The notes under the pieces: generated by a model
What the model saw: the letters and a program-made list of their open reading frames with translations, nothing else
What the model was told of the DNA's origin: nothing
Databases searched by the model: none
Part shown: piece by piece, positions 1 to 7,428 of the stretch
How the letters are laid out: each line of letters starts with the position of its first letter
Numbering within the stretch: the stretch's first letter is position 1
Position numbers and translations under genes: made by a program
Virus record (IMG/VR): IMGVR_UViG_3300042368_001013
Location: 1 to 64,000 of that record
Reading direction: 5' to 3' (one strand)
Origin: a virus
Length of the DNA stretch: 64,000 nt

Positions 1-1
1 T

Positions 2-361
2 TTTGTAGCTCCACCTCCTCCACCGCCTCCACCACCGCCCCCTCCCCCTACACCGTATGACGGAAATGCAGATTTCCCAGAAATACTATTACCACCTCCG
101 CCTCCACCACCACCGCCTCCACCACCTCCCCGTGAACCTCCACCATCTAGACCTCAACCAAGAAGTCCAGTCATGGGAATGGATTGGATATTGGGAGTCT
201 GTGGACCAACAGACAGATTCAATAGACCTTGGATATCTCCTGATGTTCAATCTGAAATCAGAGATATACAGAAACCCATTGAAAAACCAATGGGAGGAAT
301 TAATGTTTCAGGTATAACAAGTTATGTAAGTATTCTCTTCAATAAGAGAAATTTTAAATAA
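2..361 (+). CDS. Proline-rich protein, C-terminal part (5' end outside window)
   Basis: The open frame runs from the window edge to TAA at 359-361 (119 residues visible). The first part has two long proline runs separated by a short acidic linker, followed by an RPQPRS-like basic stretch. The last 60 residues are non-repetitive (GMDWILG, DVQSEIRDIQKP). An internal ATG at 173 is unlikely to be the real start because the frame is open and highly biased upstream. No family is recognised. Proline-rich tails also occur in the tagged late proteins near 12.4 and 27-28 kb, so it may belong with them, but its N-terminus is not visible. Confidence 0.6.
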   Translation, partial: FVAPPPPPPPPPPPPPTPYDGNADFPEILLPPPPPPPPPPPPPREPPPSRPQPRSPVMGMDWILGVCGPTDRFNRPWISPDVQSEIRDIQKPIEKPMGGINVSGITSYVSILFNKRNFK

Positions 362-363
362 GA

Positions 364-582
364 TTAATTGAAGAACTTATCAATAATTTTGGTAAGTTCT
401 TCTTTTCTTTTTAATAGCTTGTTGTATTCTTTTTGGGATTCACGGCCATCGGTTTCCAGTCTACCGATTCTGTATTGTACATTTCCAAATTCATAAACCA
501 CTTCTTCCATATTTGAATTGGAAATGTTAGAAAGATCTTCAGTATCGATACCAAACAATGCTGCAGTTATCTTTTTATCCAT
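364..582 (-). CDS. Small hypothetical protein, leaderless start
   Basis: A 72-residue protein starting MDKKITAALFGID and ending in a basic coiled-coil-like segment (KEYNKLLKRKEELTKIIDKFF). A longer frame reaches 615, but the sigma-70 promoter at 588-615 puts the predicted RNA start on or beside the ATG at 582, so the inner start is chosen. It is convergent with the proline-rich gene and divergent from the tRNA-Gly promoter. No family is recognised. Confidence 0.65.
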   Translation of the reverse strand: MDKKITAALFGIDTEDLSNISNSNMEEVVYEFGNVQYRIGRLETDGRESQKEYNKLLKRKEELTKIIDKFFN

Positions 583-587
583 ACTAT

Positions 588-615
588 ATTCTACACTATA
601 TACTTGACAAGTCAA
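588..615 (-). promoter_or_regulatory. Sigma-70 promoter, leaderless (gene at 582)
   Basis: Minus strand TTGACT (610-615), 16 bp spacer, TAGAAT (588-593), then 5 nt to ATG. Its -35 box abuts the -35 box of the plus-strand tRNA promoter. Confidence 0.65.
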
Positions 616-631
616 TATTTTATGTTAGACT
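604..631 (+). promoter_or_regulatory. Sigma-70 promoter for the tRNA-Gly gene
   Basis: TTGACA (604-609), 16 bp spacer, TAGACT (626-631), followed 9 nt later by tRNA-Gly. The -35 forms a palindrome, TTGACAAGTCAA, with the divergent promoter. Confidence 0.6.
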
Positions 632-640
632 ATTATTGTT

Positions 641-712
641 GCGAATGTAACTCAGTGGTAGAGTCTCGGTTTTCCAAACCGATGGTCGTGGGTTCGAATC
701 CCATCGTTCGCT
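641..712 (+). tRNA. tRNA-Gly (TCC)
   Basis: Full cloverleaf: acceptor GCGAATG pairs with CGTTCGC, anticodon stem TCGGT/ACCGA encloses a loop with anticodon TCC, and the T arm is GTGGG-TTCGAAT-CCCAC. CCA is not encoded. It reads glycine GGA codons. Confidence 0.95.
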
Positions 713-742
713 TTTGACAATTAAAGACTATAAAACTGTATA

Positions 743-869
743 GGGATAACTGATACCCTAGCAGTAATCAGAGGTGGGGCGCGGAATACCTTAGAAGAAC
801 GCGCAGGGCTAGTACTATACTTCCCAGACCTTGATCAGGGCTGGAAAAAGGATTCAATGCCCGACTTTA
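743..869 (+). other. Structured intergenic RNA candidate between two tRNAs
   Basis: About 130 nt without an ORF, GC-richer than its surroundings. It holds several short inverted repeats, for example GCGCG near 780 with CGCGC near 800. A possible promoter precedes it (TTGACA at 714-719, 17 bp, TGTATA at 737-742). It could be a processed leader of tRNA-Tyr, a decayed tRNA or a small RNA. I cannot assign it to a family. Confidence 0.3.
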
Positions 870-951
870 GCGAGTTTACTCAAGCGGTCAACGAGGGCAG
901 ACTGTAAATCTGCTGGCATTGCCTACGAAGGTTCGAATCCTTCAGCTCGCA
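870..951 (+). tRNA. tRNA-Tyr (GTA)
   Basis: Class II tRNA with acceptor GCGAGTT/AGCTCGC, anticodon stem GCAGA/TCTGC around CTGTAAA (anticodon GTA), a long variable arm and a T arm with TTCGAAT. Discriminator A; CCA is not encoded. Confidence 0.95.
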
Positions 952-964
952 TTTGGAAAATTAG

Positions 965-1744
965 ATGAATTCAGAAAAAGAATATATTAGTAAATTAAAT
1001 TTACCAGAATATCCAGATATTTTAAAAATAGATTTACCATCTCGTAAAAGAGAATGGATGGATGTCAATAATGGTCACGCATATAAATGCCTTCCTTTAA
1101 ATGTTGCAAATGGATTTGGGTGGAATATATTATGCCCAATTACTTTTGATGCAACATGGAATGAAAACTTAAGACCAGAAAATTCAATAGAATTTAATTT
1201 TTTTCCAGAAGATAATACTTCGACTACAGAATATATTTTGAATCATAAATTAATATCATCCCACTTTGGGAATGGTATAATTACATTTTCTGGAATGAAT
1301 TACATTCTAAGAACTTCAAAAAATAACAATATTTTTGTAAAGGGACCAACAAATTATTTTAAGCATGGAGCGCAAGCTCTTGAAGCTGTAATTGAAACTG
1401 ATTGGATTCCATATAATTTTACTTTAAACTGGAAGATTACAAAACCAAATGAAAAAGTAGAATTTAAAAAAAATGAACCTATTGCAACTTTTTTCCCTAT
1501 TCCAAGAAATTACTTGGAAAATTTTGAGACTAAAGAAGAAAATCTAGAAATTACAGATGATCTTTATTTAGAGCACCGCAAATGGGTTGAGAAAAGAAAT
1601 GAAACACAAAAAGAAAATAAGACACATAATTTTTATACTCGTGGTATAGAAAATATTGATGAAAATAAGTTGTTTGACAATCATCAACGTGCTATAATAG
1701 GATGTCCATTTAAATTTTTTAAGAAAGACAAAACAGATGAGTGA
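965..1744 (+). CDS. Conserved phage protein, DUF6065-like
   Basis: A 259-residue protein with motifs I associate with a family found beside 2OG oxygenases in T4-like marine phages: ILRTSKNNNIFVKGPTNY, EAVIETDWIPYNFTLNWKIT and EPIATFFPIPR. The family (probably DUF6065) has no assigned reaction that I know of. The start ATG follows tRNA-Tyr by 13 nt. The stop overlaps the next gene by 8 nt, indicating translational coupling with the oxygenase and a joint role. Confidence 0.7.
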   Translation: MNSEKEYISKLNLPEYPDILKIDLPSRKREWMDVNNGHAYKCLPLNVANGFGWNILCPITFDATWNENLRPENSIEFNFFPEDNTSTTEYILNHKLISSHFGNGIITFSGMNYILRTSKNNNIFVKGPTNYFKHGAQALEAVIETDWIPYNFTLNWKITKPNEKVEFKKNEPIATFFPIPRNYLENFETKEENLEITDDLYLEHRKWVEKRNETQKENKTHNFYTRGIENIDENKLFDNHQRAIIGCPFKFFKKDKTDE

Positions 1745-2315
1745 AACAACTTTTCAAGCTAAAACATTTGATAATTTTATTTCTCCAGAAGAAGTTACAA
1801 AACTATTAAATTTTTGTAAAACAACAGATATATGGAGACCTGTTCCCGACAGTTTTTGGGATAAGCGAGTAATTAATTATTATGTTTCTACACCAGAAAT
1901 TAAAAATATTTTGGAATCTTTGGTTATTCGTATACAAGATATAATCATTAAAGAATATCAGTTAGACAAGCCAGTTTATCCTGACACTGTAGATGTTGTA
2001 AGATGGTTTGAAGGAATGAGCCAGGATCCACATTGTGATGATATGTCTAATGTTGTTGGTTGGAATGATAAAATGAAAAATCGTCATTTTGGTTGCGTTG
2101 TTTATTTAAATGATGATTATGAAGGCGGCAGAACTTATTATCCAAATCATAATTTTGAAATTGAACCAAAAAGTGGAAGAGTCGCTATTCATCTCGGTGA
2201 TTGCAACCATATGCATGGAGTTACACCTGTATCCAAAAATATTAGATATACTGTAGCAAGTTTCTGGTCTTTTAACAAGGAAGAAGCCGTTCAAGGTATT
2301 AATTATAAAGCTTAA
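1737..2315 (+). CDS. 2OG-Fe(II) oxygenase (prolyl-4-hydroxylase-like)
   Basis: A 192-residue double-stranded beta-helix oxygenase. Expected ligands are visible: HxD in DPHCDDMSN (about residue 100), the distal His in HMHGVTPV (about 160) and the 2-oxoglutarate-binding Arg in NIRYTVASFW. The family couples 2-oxoglutarate decarboxylation to hydroxylation of a protein or small molecule; the substrate cannot be read from sequence. Similar enzymes are common in T4-like cyanophages. It overlaps the DUF6065-like gene (ATGAGTGA). The tmRNA follows directly. Confidence 0.85.
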   Translation: MSETTFQAKTFDNFISPEEVTKLLNFCKTTDIWRPVPDSFWDKRVINYYVSTPEIKNILESLVIRIQDIIIKEYQLDKPVYPDTVDVVRWFEGMSQDPHCDDMSNVVGWNDKMKNRHFGCVVYLNDDYEGGRTYYPNHNFEIEPKSGRVAIHLGDCNHMHGVTPVSKNIRYTVASFWSFNKEEAVQGINYKA

Positions 2316-2339
2316 ATACTTTTGGTATTGTTGATATTG

Positions 2340-2615
2340 GATTGAAATGCGTACAAGACGGGGGTTCGAATCCCCCCGACTCCATTAGCCTAAGTCAGAG
2401 AATCTGCAATCTTCTGAAAACGGCGAGCCAAGTCCTCGTAGCAGCGGGGCATTTCCCGAAGTCCTAGGCTTCGGGTCACCGGGGTCGAAAGGAATAGATT
2501 GGCGCAAAGTAATGAAGAAGGAGATACCCGACACGGGTAACAAGTGTCGTAAATAAACAGTTGCAAAAAATAATTGCTAACGAATTAGCAATGGCTGCTT
2601 AAAGCAGTGGGGTTC
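2340..2615 (+). ncRNA. ssrA: Circularly permuted (two-piece) tmRNA
   Basis: The tRNA-like 3' half comes first: T arm GGGGG-TTCGAAT-CCCCC (2360-2376) and acceptor CGACTCC (2377-2383). A spacer of about 95 nt follows. Then comes the 5' half: GGGGTCG (2481-2487), which pairs with CGACTCC with one G-T wobble. Helix 2 is supported by TTGGCGCA (2499-2506) pairing with TGCGTACAA (2348-2356). An H-type pseudoknot lies at 2526-2549, then a CAGTT-GCA resume-like site at 2558-2565, a frame ending ANELAMAA-stop (2576-2602), and a hairpin with that stop codon in its loop. The order is that of permuted tmRNAs cut into acceptor and coding pieces. Outer ends are approximate. Confidence 0.88.
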
Positions 2616-2650
2616 GCCCGGTTTCCCGCATCTGAAAACCGGGCTTTTTT
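2616..2650 (+). terminator. Rho-independent terminator of the tmRNA
   Basis: GCCCGGTTT (2616-2624) pairs with AAACCGGGC (2636-2644), followed by six T. Confidence 0.85.
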
Positions 2651-2654
2651 ATTG

Positions 2655-2662
2655 TCTAAATA
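2655..2662 (+). promoter_or_regulatory. T4-type late promoter, leaderless
   Basis: TCTAAATA, then 5 nt, then ATG at 2668. It sits immediately after the tmRNA terminator. Confidence 0.6.
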
Positions 2663-2667
2663 TTTTT

Positions 2668-3285
2668 ATGAATTTGAAAGAAAATTTAGAAAAATTACAA
2701 TGTGCCAAACTACAAGCCGAAAAACAAAATCTTGTAGAGCAATTTGAATTACTTAAAAAAATAAATGTTAATAATTTTTTAAGTGAATCACCAATGAGCG
2801 CCCAAATGGGTTCTTTTTCTGGACAGCAAAGCCCAATGATGTCCCAGCAAGGAACTTCACCACAACAAATGAGAAGTAAACGCGGTGGCAAAAATGCCAT
2901 GCCAATGATGGGACCAGAAGAAACACCTTTAGCACCCGGACAAGATCCAAGAACAGGATTTACCGTACAGGCTCAATATGGTATTCCTGATCCTGAAATG
3001 GCAATGATCAAGAAAGATGGCGTTCAAGCACTCAAAAAAGCAGAACAAGGACAAAATCCATTAAATCAGCAATATAATTTGGCTATGGCTCAGCAAGGCT
3101 TTGCATTGACCCCAGATTGGGCACAAGCACAACAATATTATATGGATCAATACTATGATGATCCAAACGTCCCAGGAAGACAAACTGCAGATAAGCCATC
3201 TTGGCAAAACTTACAAACAGCTCTTTCTAACTATGTTGGCAGCGAAGTAAATGAATTAATACGCAAACAAAGAATGCTAGGATAA
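2668..3285 (+). CDS. Late Gln/Met-rich protein with helical N-terminus
   Basis: A 205-residue protein. Residues 1-35 are a predicted amphipathic helix (NLKENLEKLQCAKLQAEKQ) resembling, more distantly, the YYKNL tag family of this phage. Residues 40-75 are rich in Gln, Met and Ser. The rest contains Asp-Pro and Tyr-rich segments (YYMDQYYDDP). The late promoter 5 nt before ATG suggests a virion or morphogenesis protein. No family is recognised. Confidence 0.65.
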   Translation: MNLKENLEKLQCAKLQAEKQNLVEQFELLKKINVNNFLSESPMSAQMGSFSGQQSPMMSQQGTSPQQMRSKRGGKNAMPMMGPEETPLAPGQDPRTGFTVQAQYGIPDPEMAMIKKDGVQALKKAEQGQNPLNQQYNLAMAQQGFALTPDWAQAQQYYMDQYYDDPNVPGRQTADKPSWQNLQTALSNYVGSEVNELIRKQRMLG

Positions 3286-3289
3286 TAAA

Positions 3290-3961
3290 ATGAATAAAAA
3301 AGACTACACCGATCAATATTATAAGCATTTATATGAAAAGCTCAGTGAGAGAGCTTATCTTCTTGAAAAAATGTTAAAGAAAAAGAAAATTGAAGCCCAT
3401 TCAAAAAAATCTAAAAAGTTAGATCCAGTTGGCAAAGAAGATGAAGATGTTGATAATGATGGAAAGCCAAATACCAAAACTGATCAATATCTCAAAAATC
3501 GTCGCAAGAAAATTAAACAAGCGATGATGAAAAAGAAACAATCAGTTGAAGAAGGAACAATTATCACCAATGGTGAATTGTTTTATGGTGGGTTTCCAAA
3601 AGTACTCAATGAAGTAAAATATGAAATTCCAGCTAAAGCCAGTGATATAGCAGGTAATTTGGGTGCTATTGGTCCCGATGAGTTTGAAGAAATATTAAAA
3701 AGTGGTGGCCACCCGTTGATGTCCGGTCAAACAGAAACTGGCCGCAGAGGAGTTCCAAAGTTAGTTCGTGATTTGGCTATGATGCACTTGGGAAACTTAA
3801 AGAGACACCCAAAAGGAAAAGTTGAAGGATACGGGCCAGACCATGATATGTTCAAAGAAGCAGAAGCAGCTCATGAATTCTTTAAAGATAATTTTCCTGC
3901 TTTTGGTGTAGAAGATCAAATTGCACAAGAATACAATATTCATGAATTGAAAAAGAAATAA
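3290..3961 (+). CDS. Late protein with YYKHL-type tag and EF-hand-like motif
   Basis: A 223-residue protein. The N-terminus (TDQYYKHLYEKLSERAYLLEKMLKKKK) matches the helical tag shared by proteins at 12.4 and 26.8-29.2 kb. Residues 40-75 hold a GKEDEDVDNDGKP segment followed by DQYLKNRRKKI, an Asp-rich calcium-loop-like motif I know from T4-like phage structural proteins. It follows the preceding gene by 4 nt with no clear SD, and a terminator follows. Probably packaged or part of the virion. Confidence 0.65.
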   Translation: MNKKDYTDQYYKHLYEKLSERAYLLEKMLKKKKIEAHSKKSKKLDPVGKEDEDVDNDGKPNTKTDQYLKNRRKKIKQAMMKKKQSVEEGTIITNGELFYGGFPKVLNEVKYEIPAKASDIAGNLGAIGPDEFEEILKSGGHPLMSGQTETGRRGVPKLVRDLAMMHLGNLKRHPKGKVEGYGPDHDMFKEAEAAHEFFKDNFPAFGVEDQIAQEYNIHELKKK

Positions 3962-3991
3962 AAACCCCTGTAAAGATTTAACGATCTTTCG

Positions 3992-4025
3992 ACCCCTTCT
4001 ATTCTCTGCGCGGAAGGGGTTTTTC
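3992..4025 (+). terminator. Rho-independent terminator
   Basis: ACCCCTTC (3992-3999) pairs with GAAGGGGT (4013-4020), followed by a T-rich run. Confidence 0.8.
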
Positions 4026-4029
4026 TTTC

Positions 4030-4037
4030 CATAAATA
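4030..4037 (+). promoter_or_regulatory. T4-type late promoter, leaderless
   Basis: CATAAATA, 5 nt, ATG at 4043. Confidence 0.7.
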
Positions 4038-4042
4038 ATTCT

Positions 4043-4903
4043 ATGATCAAAGCTGTAGGTGATAAATTCTATGTTTTCAATTCAACAGGAAAAAAAGTTC
4101 TTGGAAAACATTCATCCAAGAAAAAAGCTGTTGCACAATTGCAAGCAATTGAGATATCAAAAAAGGAGAAAATGGAAGGGGTGTTCAAACCATTTTCCTT
4201 GTTTGTAAGCGAAGAAATAAAAAGCACTCTAGAATATCACAATACATTAAACCAAACCCTGTGGAATGGTTTTGATATCAAGCCCGAAGTAAGACACAAA
4301 CTATTGGAAATTGGAAGTGCTTGGGCTGAATGGGCTCAAATTCCAAAAGAAGCCATTGCGGATATGATATTGGTTGGTGGAAATGCAAATTACAATTACA
4401 CACCAAAGTCAGACATTGATTTGCACATCTTAATCGATCTTGATGCAATACCTGATTGCCCATCGTACATAGATCAATATCTCAAAGATAAAAAACAACT
4501 TTGGTCATTAACACACCAAATAAAAATTTATGATCAGCCTGTTGAAGTTTATGCTCAAGACATGAACGATGGTTTTGTGAAGAATCAAGGTGTCTTTAGT
4601 TTGAATCGGGATTCTTGGTTATCTGAACCAGTATATAAAGATATAAGTCTGAATGATCCATATACTTTACAAAAAGTCGAAGATTATATGGATCAAATTG
4701 ATAATCTTATCAATAGCAATGCAGATGTTTCTGTTTTTAAAGTATTAAAAAATAAATTTAAAGATATGAGATCAGAAAGCATCAAAGTTGGTGGAGAGTT
4801 TTCTCAGGGAAACTTAATATTTAAAGAACTCAGAAACCAAGGATATCTTGATAAAATGAGTAAATATATTCAAAATAGATCAGATGAGAAGTTGAGTCTT
4901 TAA
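4043..4903 (+). CDS. Predicted nucleotidyltransferase with N-terminal small domain
   Basis: A 286-residue protein. Residues 1-40 form a small alpha/beta module (YVFNSTGKKVLGKHSSKKKAVAQLQAIE) that I have seen attached to phage proteins. Residues 105-135 carry a nucleotidyltransferase signature: GGNANYNYTPKSDIDLHIL, with the GG, SDIDL acid pair and a third acid possibly in VEVYAQD. Proteins of this type occur in T4-like phages; the substrate (RNA or protein NMPylation) is unknown. A late promoter starts it, so it may be made late or packaged. Confidence 0.75.
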   Translation: MIKAVGDKFYVFNSTGKKVLGKHSSKKKAVAQLQAIEISKKEKMEGVFKPFSLFVSEEIKSTLEYHNTLNQTLWNGFDIKPEVRHKLLEIGSAWAEWAQIPKEAIADMILVGGNANYNYTPKSDIDLHILIDLDAIPDCPSYIDQYLKDKKQLWSLTHQIKIYDQPVEVYAQDMNDGFVKNQGVFSLNRDSWLSEPVYKDISLNDPYTLQKVEDYMDQIDNLINSNADVSVFKVLKNKFKDMRSESIKVGGEFSQGNLIFKELRNQGYLDKMSKYIQNRSDEKLSL

Positions 4904-4927
4904 CTCCTAACCGTTTAGCCTAATATG

Positions 4928-4935
4928 GATAAATA
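4928..4935 (+). promoter_or_regulatory. T4-type late promoter, leaderless
   Basis: GATAAATA, 5 nt (ACTGT), ATG at 4941. Confidence 0.7.
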
Positions 4936-4940
4936 ACTGT

Positions 4941-6980
4941 ATGGAAAATAAAAAAGAAAATTTTATTAAAAAATTTTTAAGTAAAGATAAAGATTTTCAA
5001 AAACAGCAAGAAGTTTTATTTAAAAAAAAGAGAATGGAAGAATATTATTCCAAACCTAAAAATAAAATAACAGATTTAAATGAGAATGCAAAAACACAAA
5101 TAATATCTTCAATTGATAAAATTTTTAAAAATACAAAAAATAAATCATTAAATAAAAAAACAAAATCTATTGAAGGATCGTGGACTACACACATGACTCC
5201 TTATGGAATATTTTTTTATAATAAAGAGCAAAAAATTTGGGTTAATAATTTTGGAAAAACGGCAGATGATTTGAGCCAACTTATTGATTTTTATGATCTT
5301 GATTTTATAAGCAATGATCCTTCAATAAATTCTACTGAAAATTATTTTATTTCTGGGTGGGGAGAAAATGTTTTTCGCAACTTACAAATTCCACAAACTA
5401 TAACAACTGCTGAAAAAATTTCTACAGGATATTATAGCATTGTTGCAACTCTTTTAGATGGGTCTATTGTAATTTGGGGCAGTACTCCAGATGCAAATTC
5501 ATATCCAACTACGCTACCAAACAACCCCTCGTTCATATCATCGGGTTCAGAATACTTCTTGGCTATAAATGAAGATCAAACCATAACTCCTCACGCTTAT
5601 GGTGATGGCAATGACTATTTACAAGCAACACCACCTGCTGGTCTTACTGGAGTAATTGATGTGTCTGCTAACTTTAAGAGCAGCTGCGCCTTAAAAGATA
5701 ATGGAGAAATATTTACTTTTGGTGATAATGAATATGGACAGTTAGACTTCCCCCCTGGAATAGGAACATGCATAGATGCCTCAATGGGGGGAGACCATGG
5801 TTCGGCAATTAAGAGCAATTTTGAAGTAGTATGTTGGGGAAACAATGATGAAGGACAGTGTAATGTTCCCGCCGGATTTACAGCAAATCAAGTTATCACC
5901 GGAGACAAATATACTTGTGCATTAAAAGGAGATGGCACAGTATCTTGCTGGGGATTAAATTCTTTAAATCAATGTGATGTTCCAGTTGGATTAAATAATG
6001 TGATCAAAATAAAAGGAAATGCTGCTCACACTGTAGCTTTAAAATCTAATGGTACAGCAGTAGCTTGGGGCTATAATGAATTTGGTCAGTGCAACATATT
6101 AGAGTATGATCTACCAATAGTCGATGTGGATGCTGGATTGTATAGTACGGGATTGGTTTTTTTGAATGGAGATATAAAAATAATATCAACTTCTACTGGA
6201 TTATTGGCACCAGTTACTCCTGAATCACCAATTGACATAAAAGCTAATTTAAGAGTAACAATGGTATTACAAAAAAATGGAAAGACTGTTGTATGGGGTG
6301 CTTTAAATAATCCATTTGGAAGTAATACATTTTCAAAAATAAGAAATGGAAAAGAAGATACGATATATGCAATTAAATCTGATAATTCTTTAGTAACTTT
6401 TGCTGATTATAGTGGCCAAAATGATCCAGACGGAATACCGAGACCCAGCCCATTACCAAATGCAATAGATGCGGATGGTGGTTACCAACATTCTGTTATA
6501 TTGAAACCAGATGGCACGGTTGTTTGTTGGGGTTGGAATTTGTATAATCAATGTGACACACCAGCTGGATTGAGTGATGTGGTGCAGGTTACAGCCACTG
6601 CATATGCAAGCTTTGCTTTAAAATCCGATGGAACTATTGTTTCTTGGGGTGGTAATAACTTTGGAGAAAGAAATATACCCGGTGGTCTTTCTAATGTTAT
6701 AAAAATAAGTGGTGGGTGGTATCATATGATGGCGTTAAAATCAGATGGTACTGTTGTTTGCTGGGGAAACAATGATTTTGGAAGATGCGACGTTCCTGTT
6801 AATTTAAATAATGTAATTGACATAAGTGGTGGAGAAAATCATAGTGCTGCATTAAAATCAGATAGAACTATGGTTGCCTGGGGAAGCAACGCCCAAGGTC
6901 AATTAAATATACCAGCAGGGTTATCAAAAATTCAAAAAATGGATGGCAGAGGAAAAAGTATATTTGTTCTTTATGCCTGA
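4941..6980 (+). CDS. RCC1-repeat (beta-propeller) late protein
   Basis: A 679-residue protein. The first 75 residues are highly basic and helical (KKENFIKKFLSKDKDFQ). From about residue 130 to the end come many RCC1/BNR-like repeats of about 35-45 residues, each with the pattern ALKSDGTVVCWGNNxxGQCxVP. The repeats should fold as one or two seven-bladed propellers. The late promoter argues for a virion-associated or late role such as receptor binding or packaged effector. No enzymatic motif is visible. The repeats diverge in the middle (residues 395-500). It is convergent with the GroES-like gene, with no gap. Confidence 0.8.
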   Translation: MENKKENFIKKFLSKDKDFQKQQEVLFKKKRMEEYYSKPKNKITDLNENAKTQIISSIDKIFKNTKNKSLNKKTKSIEGSWTTHMTPYGIFFYNKEQKIWVNNFGKTADDLSQLIDFYDLDFISNDPSINSTENYFISGWGENVFRNLQIPQTITTAEKISTGYYSIVATLLDGSIVIWGSTPDANSYPTTLPNNPSFISSGSEYFLAINEDQTITPHAYGDGNDYLQATPPAGLTGVIDVSANFKSSCALKDNGEIFTFGDNEYGQLDFPPGIGTCIDASMGGDHGSAIKSNFEVVCWGNNDEGQCNVPAGFTANQVITGDKYTCALKGDGTVSCWGLNSLNQCDVPVGLNNVIKIKGNAAHTVALKSNGTAVAWGYNEFGQCNILEYDLPIVDVDAGLYSTGLVFLNGDIKIISTSTGLLAPVTPESPIDIKANLRVTMVLQKNGKTVVWGALNNPFGSNTFSKIRNGKEDTIYAIKSDNSLVTFADYSGQNDPDGIPRPSPLPNAIDADGGYQHSVILKPDGTVVCWGWNLYNQCDTPAGLSDVVQVTATAYASFALKSDGTIVSWGGNNFGERNIPGGLSNVIKISGGWYHMMALKSDGTVVCWGNNDFGRCDVPVNLNNVIDISGGENHSAALKSDRTMVAWGSNAQGQLNIPAGLSKIQKMDGRGKSIFVLYA

Positions 6981-7232
6981 TTAGTTTTCTACCATTTCAA
7001 CCCAATCTTGATGGATCACATGGTTTCCACCATAGCCATCTTTGATCTTGCTGACATCCCACCAGATGGTATCACCAACTTTAATGTCTTCGGTTAGTTT
7101 GTCCCCAATAGCCAAAACCTTAGCAGGAATAATCTTTGATTTAGATTTTTCCTGATAAATGATTCCTGCTTCAGACGTTTTTTCTCCACCAATCAGCGCT
7201 TTTGCAACAATCCATTTTCCTATTGGTTTCAT
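6981..7232 (-). CDS. GroES/Cpn10-like co-chaperonin
   Basis: An 83-residue protein starting MKPIGKWIVAKAL. It follows the Cpn10 plan: N-terminal strand, mobile-loop region (GGEKTSEAGIIYQEKS), AKVLAIGDKL, VKVGDTIWWD and a C-terminal VEMVEN strand. It probably replaces or modifies host GroES for capsid folding, the role of gp31 in T4. The start at 7232 rather than 7256 is chosen because AAGAAAG lies just upstream and the family starts at KPI. It follows the 39-residue membrane ORF with almost no gap. Confidence 0.8.
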   Translation of the reverse strand: MKPIGKWIVAKALIGGEKTSEAGIIYQEKSKSKIIPAKVLAIGDKLTEDIKVGDTIWWDVSKIKDGYGGNHVIHQDWVEMVEN

Positions 7233-7233
7233 A

Positions 7234-7353
7234 TTATTTCTTTCTTGAATCTTCAATCATGCATTGGATACCATAAACAATCATGGAAACTCCAAAAATA
7301 GCCAAAAGTAAAAGTACACTAAAATATATAAGATTTTGTATTAAATTACCCAT
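7234..7353 (-). CDS. Small membrane protein (39 residues)
   Basis: MGNLIQNLIYFSVLLLLAIF then GVSMIVYGIQCMIEDSRKK: one hydrophobic segment covering most of residues 5-30 and a charged C-terminus. The reading frame ends 1 nt before the co-chaperonin start, and its last codons supply that gene's AAGAAAG ribosome site. It begins right after tRNA-Gln. It is short, so the call rests on the membrane segment and tight packing. Confidence 0.5.
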   Translation of the reverse strand: MGNLIQNLIYFSVLLLLAIFGVSMIVYGIQCMIEDSRKK

Positions 7354-7428
7354 AATTCCTCAGATAGGATTCGAACCTATACAAAGAGATCCAAAGTCTC
7401 TGGTGCTACCGTTACACTACCGAGGAAT
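7354..7428 (-). tRNA. tRNA-Gln (TTG)
   Basis: Acceptor ATTCCTC/GAGGAAT, anticodon stem AGAGA/TCTCT around CTTTGGA (anticodon TTG), T loop TTCGAAT. The 5' 17 nt overlap the end of the SpoU gene on the same strand. Confidence 0.93.

Noticed and set aside
57-317. His-rich 86-codon frame over the proline-rich gene
   Set aside because: Frame-shifted reading of the CCN-rich repeat; the frame ending at 361 is open from the window edge and gives proline runs plus a normal C-terminus.
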